Assembly: GCF_030272615.1 (NCBI RefSeq)
Contig: NC_081412.1
Coordinates: 138,016,747 to 138,080,746, forward strand
Direction: 5' to 3'
Length of the DNA: 64,000 nucleotides
From: Cryptomeria japonica
Taxonomy: Eukaryota; Streptophyta; Pinopsida; Cupressales; Cupressaceae
Under the pieces are notes generated by a model. That model searched no databases and had not been told where the DNA came from. It saw only the letters and a list, made by a program, of their open reading frames with translations. The first letter of the stretch is position 1. Each line of letters begins with the position of its first letter. Positions 47,317-59,663 of the stretch are shown here, piece after piece. Made by a program: the position numbers and the translations under genes.

Positions 47317-48659
47317 TGTTGGATATTGTTGCTACTAGGATATGTTGTTGTCATTGATGTCAACATAATCTTGTGTCGATGTTGCGGAGAGTTGTTTGGT
47401 GATCAAGTGTTTACAGTGAGTTAATTGGGTTGGTTTATTTGTTTGATATGTTGAATCAACTAGAGATACTTCATTCTTCATTTTCTTCATGATGATATGT
47501 GGTGAATTGATTGAGTTTTGGATTCTAGTATGGAGATTGGTTTTCAGTGTTGCAGTGTTTTGGTGTTTGATCCATTGTTCTCCAATATGATCATATCTTG
47601 TGCTGCAGATTTGGGAGAGTGTTTTGGATGTTAGTATATATTTTCATTTCATATGGTTTATGTTTTGATGCTCCACAAGTTATCTTTCTTGTCTGAGTTG
47701 CTATTGATAAGTGTTCTTGAGTGTTAGCATGTTGATCAATGAAGATTTGACTAAGTGGTGTTGGTGCAGTTATTGTGGATGATTCTAACATCCTTGTTGG
47801 TGTTTCCTAATCATATCCTATTTGTTTTGATGGTCCACATTGATCATTGTGTGAACTATTGAAGATCTTATGGGTTTGATGATATTCTTCATGTTATGTG
47901 GTATTTTCAATGGTGGAACATGTTGCAGTTGATCTTGGCGAGATTTTTGGTTATGTTGTGTGTTTGAGGAGTTGATTTGGATCCATGTTATCTCATCTAT
48001 GATATTGTATTGGTTTGGTGGTTGATTTATGTATCGTGTGATGTAATTTTGTAATTAGGTGTTGAGGGTTTGGCCGACCTTGTTGTCAAGGTTGATGATT
48101 TGTATAAATAAGTGTTGTATTCATGTAATTTGGATATGGGTGTTGAGTATACATTATCAGAGTGGTGTATGTGAGAATAAGCGAATTCATCTTTTGGTGT
48201 GGTGTATTGAGCAGAGTGTGTTGCAGGGCAGACAATTGAGATTAACCAGAACTCTCATAAAGAATTAGCAGATGTTGTTCTTTTAGTTCACCTTAACTGG
48301 ATTGTAGTCTGAATATCTTTGTAAGGTAGTGAACCTTCCCTGAGGGTTGTAGCCTTCTAGGTAATTTTATTTTGAGCAGTGAGCTCTAGGCAGTGTGCCT
48401 GAATGCATGTGCATTCCCCATTGTAACATTTACACACTACTACAGAGTATCATCTCATTGTGGGTAGGTTTGTATAGTGGTTTTTCCCCTAACCGGGTTT
48501 TCCACGTCAAAATTATTGGTGTTATGTGTGTTGTGGTTATTGTGTTTATCTTTATTATTGCTGCAGTTGATCAGATCTGAGATTGTGCTTAAATTATTTA
48601 ATCTAGTGAAGATTGATTCAACCCCCCCTCTCAATTTTCCTCCATTGTTGTTGCCAACA
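47317..48659 (+). repeat. Copia 5' LTR (1,343 bp)
   Basis: Starts TGTTGGATATTG, ends GCCAACA, followed by a primer-binding site. It contains the shared gagcagtgagctctaggcagt module (48374-48394) and accccccctctcaa before the end. Confidence 0.92.
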
Positions 48660-48661
48660 AT

Positions 48662-48673
48662 TGGTATCAGAGC
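48662..48673 (+). other. Copia primer-binding site
   Basis: TGGTATCAGAGC lies two bases after the LTR end, the initiator Met tRNA type. Confidence 0.92.
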
Positions 48674-48729
48674 TAGATCCTCCGGAAGAAGCTTGACCAC
48701 TTGTGGAGATCCCTGTATAGAAGGATTTG

Positions 48730-49803
48730 ATGGAAGTCCATTTGAAGTGTATTGGAGAATATTATTGGAAGATTAAAAAGAATGTCTACAATGTTCCTTA
48801 GAATGGTTTGGTTACTGCTACTGAAATCAAGGATGTTGAACATAGCATAAGAGCTAAGGAAGCATTGTTGAGTGCCTTGATTGATTTAGAGATGACTAAT
48901 GTGATGGGTTGTTAGACAACACATGAGATTTGGAAAAAGTTAGAGACCTTGTATGAAGGAGATGCACAAGTTAAAGTTGCTAAGTTGCAAAGTTTGAAAG
49001 GAAAGTATGAGACATTGAAGATGGGAGAAGATGAGAACATAACATATTTTATGGCTAAAGTGAAGGAACTTGTTATGAACATCAAATGTGCTGGTGGAAC
49101 TCTTGAGGAAGATGAGATTGTTGCTAAGGTGTTGAGATCCTTTCCTTGTGCTAACAAAGTTAAAGTTGTTTCTATTCATGAGATCCAAAGTGTTACTACC
49201 ATGACAAGAGACATGTTGGTTGGTAAGCTAGTTGCATTTCAGTTGAGTGAATTTCAAGAATCACATGGTAAATCTGAGACTGCATTTAAGGCCTCTATAT
49301 CCAAGAAGCTAAAGTATGATTTGGGAGAGAGTTCATCTAGGGTTTCAAAACATGAAAGAGAAATGAGAGAGATGGAAGAATAGGAAAAAGAGTTGGATGA
49401 GCTTGAAGCACTTATTACTTAGAGATTGCCTAAGGGAGTTGGTAAGTTTGATGGAAAGTTACCTTTGAAATGTTTCTCTTGTAATAAGAAAGTACATTTT
49501 TCTTCTAGGTATCCAAAAAGATTGTCTAGGTATAATAAGCATGAAAGGCATGACAGATTTGATAAGCATGATAGGTATGAGAAGCATGATAAGTATGATA
49601 ATCCTTATAAGCCTATCTGGAAGTACAAATATCAAAAGAGATGTTATTATCTTGTTGATGAAGGTGTGATAGATGAGGAATTTGAGAATGGGAATTCAGA
49701 AGATGAATTTGTATTTATTGCTATCAAGGAAGATAATCCAATACCAATGAATTCTACAAGCTACATTGTTGAGGAGAAAGCTTTGGCTGCTAAGATTGAA
49801 TAG
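48730..49803 (+). pseudogene. Copia gag
   Basis: Capsid and nucleocapsid protein. The frame from about 48730 contains a YWKIKKN block and then the copia gag domain: HEIWKKLETLYEGDAQVKVAK, LQSLKGKYETLKMGEDENI and VLRSFP (48925-49146). A charged helix follows, then a zinc knuckle CFSCNKKVHFSSRY (49468-49510) whose last Cys is Tyr, a G-to-A change. Next comes an unusual stretch of HDRYEKHDKYD repeats. Stops near 48799, 48913, 49381 and 49420 are TAG where CAG or TGG fits. It is in frame with protease and integrase. The start codon is uncertain. Confidence 0.88.
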
Positions 49804-51250
49804 AAAGATGAATGGGTAATTGACAATAGTTTTTCACATCATATGATAGGAGACAAAAGAAAGTTTGTGAATATGGAGAGGTATGATGGTGGTATAGTAA
49901 GGTTTGGAGATGATAAAGCTTGTTTGATTCATGGTAGAGGTTGTATATCCTTTGATGGTAAAAATAATACTAATGATGTCTTATATGTTAAAGGTTTGAA
50001 GCATAATCTTTTTAGTGTTGGATAGATGGTTGATAAGGGATATGATTTGCAATTCAAGAATGGTAAATGCAAGATTTTGAATGCCTTCAATATAGAGCTT
50101 GCATCATGGACAAAGACTAAAGGTAATATCTTTCACTTGAATGTCAGTGAGAAAAGTTATTTGATTGCACAGATAGATGAAAGTTGGTTGTGGCATAGAA
50201 GGATGTGTCATATTAATTTTAACTGCATGATAATGATAAGTTCTACTCAAGTTGTTAGAGATTTTCCTAAGATTGTGAAGCCTTCTAATCTGGTATGTAA
50301 ACAATGTCAGTTGGGAAAGCAAACAAGAACTTCATTTAAGAGTAAGTTGTATACATCTAATAGATTGTTAGATCTTGTGCATACTAACTTGTGTGGTCCT
50401 ACAAGAGTGAGAAGTATGCAGGGTGACAAGTATTTCATGTTGTTGATTGATGACTACTCTAGAATAATGTGGGTTACTTTTCTAAGGGAAAAATTAGAAG
50501 CATTGGAGAAATTTAAGATATTAAAAGCTAAGGTGGAGACTGGGACAAGGTTGAAGATAAAGCGTTTGAGATCTGACAAAGGAGGAGAATCCACATCCAG
50601 TGAGTTTTATTCATTTTGTGAGAGGAATGGAATCAGAAGACAATTATTTGCTCCTAAAACCCCTCAGTAGAATGGAATTGTTGAAAGAGAGAACATAACT
50701 ATTTTGGATGTTGCTAGAACTATGTTGATTGAAGGAAATGTTGTGCAAACCTTTTGGAGAGAAATTGTTAGCACTATTGTTTACACATTCAACCATGTGC
50801 ATATAAAAGGTGATTCCAGTAAGACTCCTTATGAGCTATGGTTTGGTCATGTTCCTACAATTAGATATTTCAAAGTTTTTGGAAGCAAATGTTATATCAA
50901 AAGAGATGAGGATATAGGAAAGTTTGATGCAAGATGTGATGAAGGAATATTCTTGGGTTATTCTACTAAGAGAAAGGCTCACTGGTGTTACAATAAGAGG
51001 TTGAAGAAGATAGTGGAAAGTGCAAATGTGAAGCTTGATGAATATCATGAGAAGTAAATCAGAGCATGTGGTTGTGAGATTGATGATCGGGATATTGTCC
51101 CTAAGCCTGCGTAGACTGAGATCCTCAAGTAGAATGCTCCGGTAGAGATAGTTACTCTAGATATTGATGCTTCTAGTGAAGAAGTTTGAGAGAATCAGAA
51201 TAATTAGAAGACTTAGAGGTATGTAAAATTGAATCATTCAGAGAATCAGA
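49804..51250 (+). pseudogene. Copia protease and integrase
   Basis: The protease active site at about 49823 reads VIDNSFSHHM in place of the usual DSG-type motif, so it is dead. It is followed by FDGKNNTNDVLYVKGLKHNL. Integrase begins with the zinc region WLWHRRMCHIN ... CKQCQLGKQ (50188-50325). The core has LVHTNLCGP (about 50375), where the first catalytic Asp is Asn, then LLIDDYSRIMWV, RSDKGGE (second Asp, about 50571) and NGIVERE (Glu, about 50680) after a stop. The end block FLGYSTKRKAHWCYN is clear. All share the gag frame, which is lost near an A8 run at about 51265. Confidence 0.9.
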
Positions 51251-51269
51251 TTATTGGTGACAAAAAAAA

Positions 51270-52110
51270 GGTATGATGACTAGGAGAAGGATTGATGCTG
51301 AAGAGATATGCCTGATTTTCAAGATTGAACCTAAAGATGTTACTGAAGCATTTAAGGATGAGAATTCGATAAAATCTATGGAGGAAGAGTTGAATTAGAC
51401 TAAGAAGAATAAAACATGGGATCTTGTTCTGAGACCTAAAGACAAGAGTGTGATTGGTGCAAAATGGGTGTTCTGGAATAAATTGAATGAAGTTTGTGAA
51501 GTGGTAAGAAACAAAGCAAGATTGGTATGTTAAGGATTCTCTCAGATTGAAGGTATTGATTATGACGAGAATTTTTCTTTGGTAGCTATAATTGAAGTTG
51601 TTAGATTGCTGCTTGCATATGTTTCTTACAAGAATTTCAAGGTATATCAGATGGATGTCAAATCAGCCTTTTTGAATGGAAATTTGGAAGAGGAAGTCTA
51701 CATTGAGAAACCAGAAGGATTTTCATTATCAGATGAAGGAGACATGGTATGTAGATTGAAGAAAGCATTGTATGGACTAAAGCAAGCCCCTAGAGCCTAG
51801 TATGCTAGATTAGACAAGCATTTGATGAAGTTAGGATTTTGTAAAGGTACTGTTGACATTAATTTATAATTTAACATTGATAATGATAACATTTTAATTG
51901 TTGAAATGTTTGGTGATGACATTATTTTTGGAGGAGATTATGATTTAAGTATGAAGTTTGTTGATGATATGAAAAAGGAATTTGAGATACCTATGATAGG
52001 TGAGATGAAATTCTTCTTAGGATTGTAGATTACACATACTGGTAAATGTATTTTCATTTCTCAATCTAAATATGTGAAGGAATTGTTGAAGAAATTTGGG
52101 TAGCTGATTC
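51270..52110 (+). pseudogene. Copia reverse transcriptase
   Basis: Blocks in the second frame: GAKWVFWNKLNE, KARLVC-stop-GFSQIEGIDY, VYQMDVKSAFLNGNLEEEVY (first catalytic Asp, about 51655), CRLKKALYGLKQAPRA, and VEMFGDDIIFGG (about 51910) in place of the usual YVDD; both Asp residues remain. The frame ends near 52100, where a one-base shift moves to the RNase H frame. Stops are TAG or TAA where CAG, CAA or TGG is expected. Confidence 0.92.
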
Positions 52111-52861
52111 TAAACTTGTTGGAACTCCTATGGTGACTGGATGCAAGTTGTCTAAGAAAGATGAATCTCCAAAAGTTAATCAAACCTTGTACAAATCTAT
52201 GGTTGGTGGAGTATTGTATCTAACTCAGACTAGACCAAATATTATGCATGTTGTTTGTCTTTATGCCATATTTGAAGTTGATCCTAAAGAGAGTTATGTC
52301 ACTATTGTGAAGAGGATTTTCAAATACTTGAAGGGGACTATTGATTATGGTTTGTGGTATCCAAAGAAATATAATTTCATGTTATGTGTTTATACTGATG
52401 TTGATTAGGTAGGTGATGTAGATGACTAGAAGAGAACTACCAGTGGAGCTTTCTTTTTGGGGAAGAAGTTGGTTTTATGGGAAAGTAAGAAACAAGATGC
52501 TATATCTCTATCTACTGTTGAAGTTGAATACATTATTGTTGTTAGCAACTGTACTCAGGTAGCTTGGATGAAGTAGATGTTGAAGGACATTAGGGTTGTG
52601 TATGATGAGCCTACTATTATATATTGTGACAATTCAAGTACTATTAATATTTCCAAGAATTTGGTATTGCATTATAATACAAAGCATATATCAATTAAGT
52701 ATCACTTCTTAAGGGAGAAGGTCAGTGATGAAGAAGTCAAATTGGAGTATGTATCTACAAAGGATCAGATTGCAAATATTTTTACTAAGCCTTTTCCTAT
52801 AGATACATTTGTGTATTTGAGAGACAAGTTTGGGGTCTTTGCCCCTCCTAATGAGAACTAG
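52111..52861 (+). pseudogene. Copia RNase H
   Basis: Third frame. It opens TPMVTGCKLSKKDESP and then has the RNase H blocks YTDVD (about 52392), SKKQDAISLSTVEVEY (about 52490), YCDNSSTINISKN (52622-52660) and HYNTKHISIKYHFLRE. The acidic residues of the active site can be placed. It ends TAG 52859, at NEN. Three stops lie in the front half at expected Trp or Gln codons. Confidence 0.9.
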
Positions 52862-53208
52862 ATGCATGGAGATGCATCAATCTGGTGGACTTCATAGTCT
52901 TGTCTTCTTATCTAGGTTGATGAGTTGGTGTTGCTACTCAATCAAGGTAGTCAGTGTATGGTTCAAATTTGTGAGTTTATCCTAAGGGGGAGATATTTTA
53001 CTTTTTAGAGGGAGAGATGCATGATTTTTAATTTGTCTTTGGCATTATTGTTAAAGGGGGAGAGAAGCATGTGAAAAATTGCCTTATCTTTGGAACTTTG
53101 TGTGCATGATCTTAGGGGGATTTTTTGGAGTTTGTTGGTGTTGATTTATTCCTTTTCATTAATTTTTTTTCACATTCATATGTTGTCATCAATTCCAAAG
53201 GGGGAGAT
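52862..53208 (+). other. Copia 3' non-coding region with four purine tracts
   Basis: ggggga-type runs lie at about 52985, 53056, 53113 and 53199. The last, ccaaagggggagat, directly precedes the 3' LTR and should be the active primer. Confidence 0.75.
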
Positions 53209-54564
53209 TATTGGATATTTTTGATGCTAAGATATTTTGTTGTCGTTGATGTCAACATATTCCCGTGTTTTGATGTTACAAAGAGCTATTTGGTCATCTG
53301 GTGTTTGTAGTGAGTTGATCTTGTTGGTTTATCTATTGGATATGCTAAATCAACTAGAGATACTTTATTCTTTATTGTCTTCATGATGCTATTTGTTTAT
53401 TTGATCGAGTTGTGGATTCTGGTATGGAGATTAGTTTTTAGTGTTCAGTGTTGCAGTAGTCTAGTTTTTGATCTGTTGTTCTTTGGTATGATCATATCTT
53501 GTGCTATAGATTTGGGAGAGTGTTTGTATGTTTGTGTGTATCTTCATTTCAAATGGTTCTTGATTTGATGCTCTGGAAGTTATCTTTCTTGTCCAAGTTG
53601 TTGTTGATAAGTGTTCTTGAGTGTTAACATGTTAATAGATGAAGATTTGATTAAGTGGTGTTGGTGCAACTATTGCAGATGATTCTAACATGCTTGTTGG
53701 TGTTTCCAAATCATGTCCTATTTGTTTTGGTGGTTCACATTGATCATTATGTGTGTTGTTGAAGATCTTATGGTTCCGGTGATATTCTTCGTGTAATATG
53801 GTATTTTCAGTGGTGTAACGTGTTGTGGTTGATCTTGGCGATATTTCTAGTGATGTTATGTGTTCGAGGAGTTTATCTGGGTCCATGCTATGTTGTCTAT
53901 GATATTGTATTGGTCCAGTGGTTGATTTATGTATCATGTGATGTAATTTTGTTATTAGGTGTTGAGGGTTTGGCCAACCTTTTTATCAAGGCTGATGATT
54001 TGTATAAATATGTGTTGTATTCATGTAACTTGGATATGGGTGTTGAGTCTACATTATCAGAGAGTGGTATATGTGTGAATAAATGAATTCATATTTTGGT
54101 GTGGTGTACTGAGTAGAGAGTGTTGTAGGGCAGATAATTGAGCTTAACTAGAACTATCATCAAGCATTAGCAAATGTTATTCTTTCAATTCATCTTAACC
54201 AAATTTTAGTCTGAATATCTTTGTAAGGTACTGAACCTTTCCCTAAGGGTTGTATCTTTTTGGGTCATTGTATTTTGAGTAGTGAGCTCTAGGCAGTGTG
54301 TTTGAATGCATGTGCATTCCCCATTGTAAAATTTACACATACTACTGTAGAGCATCATCTCATTGTGGGTAGGTTCCCACAATGGTTTTTCCCTTGACCG
54401 GGTTTTCCATGTCAAAATTCTTGGTGATATGTGTGGTTCTATTATTGTGTTTATCTTTATTATTGTTGCAGTTGATTAAATTTGAGATTATTCTTAAATT
54501 ATTTAATCCGATGAAAACTAATCCACCCCCCCCTCTCAGTTTTCCTACGTTGTTGTTGCCAACA
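53209..54564 (+). repeat. Copia 3' LTR (1,356 bp)
   Basis: Starts TATTGGATATTT (TG changed to TA), ends GCCAACA, then GTATA. It aligns with 47317-48659 throughout, with scattered substitutions. Confidence 0.92.
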
Positions 54565-54569
54565 GTATA
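54565..54569 (+). repeat. Target-site duplication GTATA, right copy
   Basis: Exact match to 47312-47316. Confidence 0.92.
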
Positions 54570-57390
54570 GGTCCTATCAAATCACCCACCAAAATATAAT
54601 TATGGTCAAATAATTTCAACTAGGATATAGAGAGGACCTAAAAATATCTTAATACTTCTTTCCAAGTAGGTAGGAACAATTTACATGCTATCAATCATGT
54701 TCCAAAGATCGACAACAAGGTAACATGTATAAACACTAACCAACATGCCACAAGTTGGCCCCAAAACATGTCTTCTAGATGAAAAATCCTAATGCAAATC
54801 CTCACACACCAAGGGAGAATCCAACATCAATGAAACACAAACTTCTAAACAGGTGAAGACATCCAAGGATTCACTACATGCCAAGGAACAACACCAATCA
54901 GCCAAACCAAAGCAATTTCCTTGAAACATAGATTCTGATCACCATGTGTCATCAATTAGACCATCTGATATCATGTAGAGCACACTAGGATGTTCAATGG
55001 ACATCCAAAAACACTCACAAATCCTTCCTACACTTCTTCATATCAAGATTATATTGGCATGACATAACTAATACTAAACACTTTATTTCAGAGAGAAAAT
55101 CAAACACATAACACAATATCATTACTTATAGACACAACACCATCTGATAATTAAATTGAGATGGAACATAGATATTTAAAATTTTCCCTCCAAGCCATAG
55201 CACTAGAAACATCAACATCTAAAGAAATTTGAAGCATTTATTAGATGACTTCTGATACAAAACCAAACTATCATCCAACAACAATTACTAACGAAACCAA
55301 TTGCAATATTGAGGACCTAAAAAGATAGGAGTACAATGTCTATAGAGCATAATCATTATATCCAAGTCTAGAAGATTATATTTGCAATAATGGAGGAATA
55401 TAGAACATTCTTCTAGGTATGCATCAATACATACTTCTTATACCAACACGCTCCATCAAACTTCCAAGAGCCAAACTATTTTGGAAATAATACCTTCTCA
55501 TTTAGTACATCATCTTCATTATCTTGGCATGCATCTAATCCTCATCTTAATATTTAAACCTATTAACGTATCATCATTGCCATCATCATTAATAATATTA
55601 TTAATACATCTAAAACATTGTAGACATCAGAGACTAAGGAAGTGGACATCTATAGGCCATCTACAACCAATATCCATCTTTTTGTCTCATCAACCTTTAA
55701 TGTGGTGAGAATTAGGGTTTCACCCAATTAAGGTAATAAAACCACTATTTTTTCTTAAATAACCAATTACATTGAAAGAGAGATGGATCTAATAGAGCTA
55801 GGCCTAATCCCTCTAGGAAGAAGCTCTGAAATACTAGTTATATCCTCCTTTATTATGGTTTATTCCCTCTTTCTCATGAACATGTTGAAATTAGGTTAAA
55901 TGGGTGAATATTGAAGAGACTGGGAATAAACAATGAGTTACAATCATTGTACAGAGCCACAAACCTAGATCTAAGTAAAGTAATATGATTCAAATTTATT
56001 CCCCAAAATTTGGCCTAAATTTTTGAGACAATGATGGTGGTTACCATGGTCCTTCAAAATTTCTACTGTAGAAAAAGGAACCTGTTTGTCTTTGTGAATA
56101 CTATCGATCCTTCAAAACATATCTCTATACCTATTCCTACATATAGTGAAAAGGGAAAAATGGTCAGTAATAGGGGCTTTCCTAAGTCAAACCTTGGTTT
56201 AGGAATTAACCTTGAATGAATAAATGCAAATACTTGAATAAATACTAGAAAGATATACTTTAGATCTGCAATTGTTGATGATGATGCATTGTTCTTTGAT
56301 GTAATCACATATGTTGTATGAAATGGCATGAACATGAAAAAACCCTAATCACACACACATGCTTGTATATGAATTTTTTTTTTCTCCACAATGGTTGAAT
56401 GAAGAATATGAAACCTTAAAGATCTTTGAAAATACTTGATGATGAATTCTCCACAGATGCAAGGAATTGATTGCTTTATGTCATAGAACTAATAGATCAG
56501 ATATATGAAATTAGGTTCATCAAATGTCTTTATATAGGGTATCTAGGTAAATTACCAATTAAGTCAACCTCTAATGGTTATGTGAAGCCACAAAGATGAA
56601 TTCCTATAGGAGGGATAGGATTCTTGCCCAAACTTAAAATTGGGCCCCATTGAGAGGGACCATGACTCAGGCCGTCATGGTCCTTCTACATAGGAGACCA
56701 AAATGAAACCTCAAGAAAAAGGTTACCTCACCAAGGAATCCATTTGTGGGTGTTCATGGCACCAAAACTAGAGAATGGGCACAAAATGGACCTAGATAGG
56801 TGATGAGGATAGGATATGCTAAAGTAGGGGCACAAACATGAGGTGTAAATTGACCCAGTGATAATTTATGACACTACACAACCTCTCCATAGTAGTTAAG
56901 TAAATCATAAAATATAGACAACAGTTATGACAAAAAATAGTCAATGTACTCTCATCATTATCTCATCCTCAATGATCTACTCATATACATAAATACTCAC
57001 ATCAGTCACAACATTACTACCAACAATTACTTCCTCAACCACTTCGACAATCATTGATTTCCAATTCATTGATCAAGAATCAATCATCTCTATACTACTA
57101 CATATCTGATAGGATAAATGTCAACATCATGCAATAACAACAATCTTCATCAAATCTCTTCATAAAGAAGAATCAAATATCAGTACTATCAACCATGTCA
57201 CTAGAAGCAAGTTAGATATTGACACCAAGATGGTGGAAATCAAACAAAAAATATATTCTCAACACATTCTTGAGATCCTACAATAATTCTCTACACAATA
57301 ACATATCAAAAACCCTTTGTACCATCCACAATCTTCCTCCAAGTGACAACATGTTGCCAAGAGCATCGACAACAAGAAGGTAGACAATCA
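54570..57390. other. No recognised gene; AT-rich flank
   Basis: Short frames only, on both strands. A hairpin lies at 56658-56684 (10-bp stem ggaccatgac/gtcatggtcc, 7-base loop). I see no LTR end, domain or RNA gene. Confidence 0.5.
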
Positions 57391-57843
57391 TGTTAGAATT
57401 TGTGAAATGTGAATCCCACAAGCCTAGTTATCTTCTGCAAGAATACCTGTCACACATAAAGAGAAAATTGAACAACAAATAATAAGAAGACAATTAACAA
57501 TAATTGAATGTATTGCTTTGAAATTTCTTATTGCTTATTGCTTATTGCTTAATTACAATGAAGGATATGACATCCATATAAAGAAATATAACTCTAAAGA
57601 TAGAAATCCTAAATGGTGGAGTCTACAAGATAGACTGAGAGTTAAAATAGAATGCATGAATAAGTCATGTATGCACAAAAAGCATGATAGAGTAATTAAT
57701 GCATGAAACTCAAAATTCTAATCATAGTTTGCTTTTCTTAGTTTGCACTATGCATAGAGATAAATATTAATTAATTATTCATAATTAATTAATTAACTAA
57801 CTAATTAAGTGAATAATTAATATATGAAATATTTATTCCAACA
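57391..57843 (-). repeat. 3' LTR of the 2.7-kb element
   Basis: On the minus strand it starts TGTTGGAATAAAT and ends ...aattctaaca. The same sequence recurs at 59664-60067. Confidence 0.8.
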
Positions 57844-57939
57844 CCCCCCTTGAATGCACAACTGAGAGAGAGGCAACGATATAGGAAAAAGCATGCAAAG
57901 ATGAATGCATGATGGGTACTGGCCTAAAGCCTGATGAGG

Positions 57940-58284
57940 TGTTGGCAGTGGGCCAACATCCCTTGTAGGCATTTGCGACATGGTTTAACAACCTCCTGTG
58001 GATTCTTATAATTCTAGTGGTTGTATTGGGTATTGACAAGTTGATCTTTTGGTGCAACAACAACCCTAGCTTGTAACAAGTGGTATCAGAGCTTGGTCAT
58101 AGGTTCGAATCACATAGATCATGATGAGTTGTGCTGGGAGGGGGATTTTTGGTAGTGGGCTAGCATCCCTCATGGGGATTTGCGACATGGTTTAACAACC
58201 TCCTGTAGATTCTATAAGTCTAGTGGTTGTATTGGGCATTGATAGGTCGATCTTTTGGTGCAACGGAAACCCTAGCTTGTAACA
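57940..58284 (+). mobile_element. TRIM (345 bp) nested in the 2.7-kb element
   Basis: LTRs of 139 and 138 bp (57940-58078 and 58147-58284, about 85% alike by eye) flank 68 bp. The interior begins with TGGTATCAGAGC (58081-58092) and ends with gggaggggga before the second LTR. Flanks are TGAGG and TGAGC, a target duplication with one mismatch. This is a full terminal-repeat-in-miniature element, without coding. Confidence 0.82.
58081..58092 (+). other. TRIM primer-binding site
   Basis: TGGTATCAGAGC lies two bases after the first TRIM LTR. The following ttggtcataggttcgaatc looks like a tRNA T-arm but is part of the TRIM interior. Confidence 0.8.
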
Positions 58285-59650
58285 TGAGCTACCCATGAAC
58301 AAACATGCAAGTTTCTCATAAATATAGCAAAGGATAAAACTCTGAATGGGAATAAAAATCCTCTCCAAAAGAGAAATAAAAAGGCAATCATGAAGAAGCT
58401 GCAAACACTTTCATAGAATGATTGCTATGATGCTAAAAAAAGAACCTCCAAAAATAGGAATACTAGAGTGTCGATATGCTAAGTATTCCATCTCACTAAT
58501 AATGCATGGGTAAATGGTCATGATGCATCTCATAGTACATAGGAATTAATACACAAGTGATCCATCTCACATACAATGCATGGGTAAATGGCCTTGCATC
58601 TCCTAGTACATAGGAACAAGTACTGAATACAAAAAACACTCCAATGTGAAACCAAGGAAGCATTAGGAACAATAGTAGAAACCCCCTCATAATGCTAACA
58701 AGGGAGAGTAAGATAGGTACATTGAATCTGAATGCTATTCTCCATTTTGCTAAAAAAAAAAGAGATGTGTGCCAAAAAGACGGAGTTCGAATCGCAGGAG
58801 GACAGAATAGGGTCAAGAAGTCACTGACTACTTTGGAAAGAAGAGGTAGTGGGATGGAAAAATATCTACAAAAATTGACATGAGCTCTGGATAGAGCACC
58901 GAATCACCTTTTCGATGATATCTTATTTGCAAAAAATGGAGTCCGAATGCACAAGATATGCCCCCGAGAGTGCAAACTGCAACTTTTGACTTCAACTAGA
59001 AAAAAAGATTGCAAAATGAAAAAATAAAAAAAATATACCTCCATCTTTGGATCGGTCTCAGAAAGACATTTCCAATGGTATATGGTTTTCCCTATTTCGA
59101 CTCCGTATGACCAAGTTATGGCCAAAACAAAAAAAACCACCTCTTTTAAGGCACAAAGAGGGTCAAAGAAGGGCCATGCATGCTGACTGTACTGCTGATG
59201 TCAGCATGATGCCATGTTGATGTCATGTTGATGTTAGAAGAGAAAAATAAAAATCCCTTAATTTCATGAATTCTTTTTTGACATAGGTACATGTATGGTC
59301 GTATGGATTTTCATGCCTCGAAAAGTGTGCCAATGAAAAAATATGCCCTTGATGCCGAAAATAGGCAAATTATATATCACAATTCATGGAATAAGCCTTT
59401 TTAATCCAACCATGAGGTCGTTTTAGGCCCAAAATGATCCAAATTGTTCAGGTACCCCTTGGAATAGAGAAAAACCCTCAAACTTCGAACCCTTGCAAAA
59501 CAGACTTTGTATATCGGATTTCAGTGAAATGAAAGATGATCTTGACTTTCTTGAGCCTTCTTAAACTGATGGAGAGCTCCAATATAACCCAAGATGAAAA
59601 ATTTGTTGTGTAAATGCAAATAATCTCCAAAAAAGTAAACAAGAATCTTT
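58285..59650 (-). other. Interior of the 2.7-kb element
   Basis: No gene. The frame at 58496-58816 on the minus strand has no domain. Two nearly identical phrases (atgcatgggtaaatgg... near 58502 and 58578) form a local duplication of about 70 bp. Confidence 0.5.
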
Positions 59651-59663
59651 AGCTCTGATACCA
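59651..59663 (-). other. Primer-binding site of the 2.7-kb element
   Basis: The minus strand reads tggtatcagagct directly next to the right LTR, initiator Met type. Confidence 0.85.

Larger units (their letters stand above)
47317..54564 (+). mobile_element. Ty1/copia retrotransposon, complete but inactive (7,248 bp)
   Basis: LTRs at 47317-48659 and 53209-54564 flank gag, protease, integrase, reverse transcriptase and RNase H in the copia order. Primer-binding site, purine tracts and GTATA duplications are present. The coding region has two frameshifts and many stops, and several catalytic residues are changed. LTR pairs differ at roughly one base in ten by eye, so it is fairly old. Confidence 0.95.

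Noticed and set aside
58081-58120. tRNA-like sequence (ggttcgaatc)
   Set aside because: No cloverleaf can be drawn. The sequence is the primer site and interior of the TRIM.
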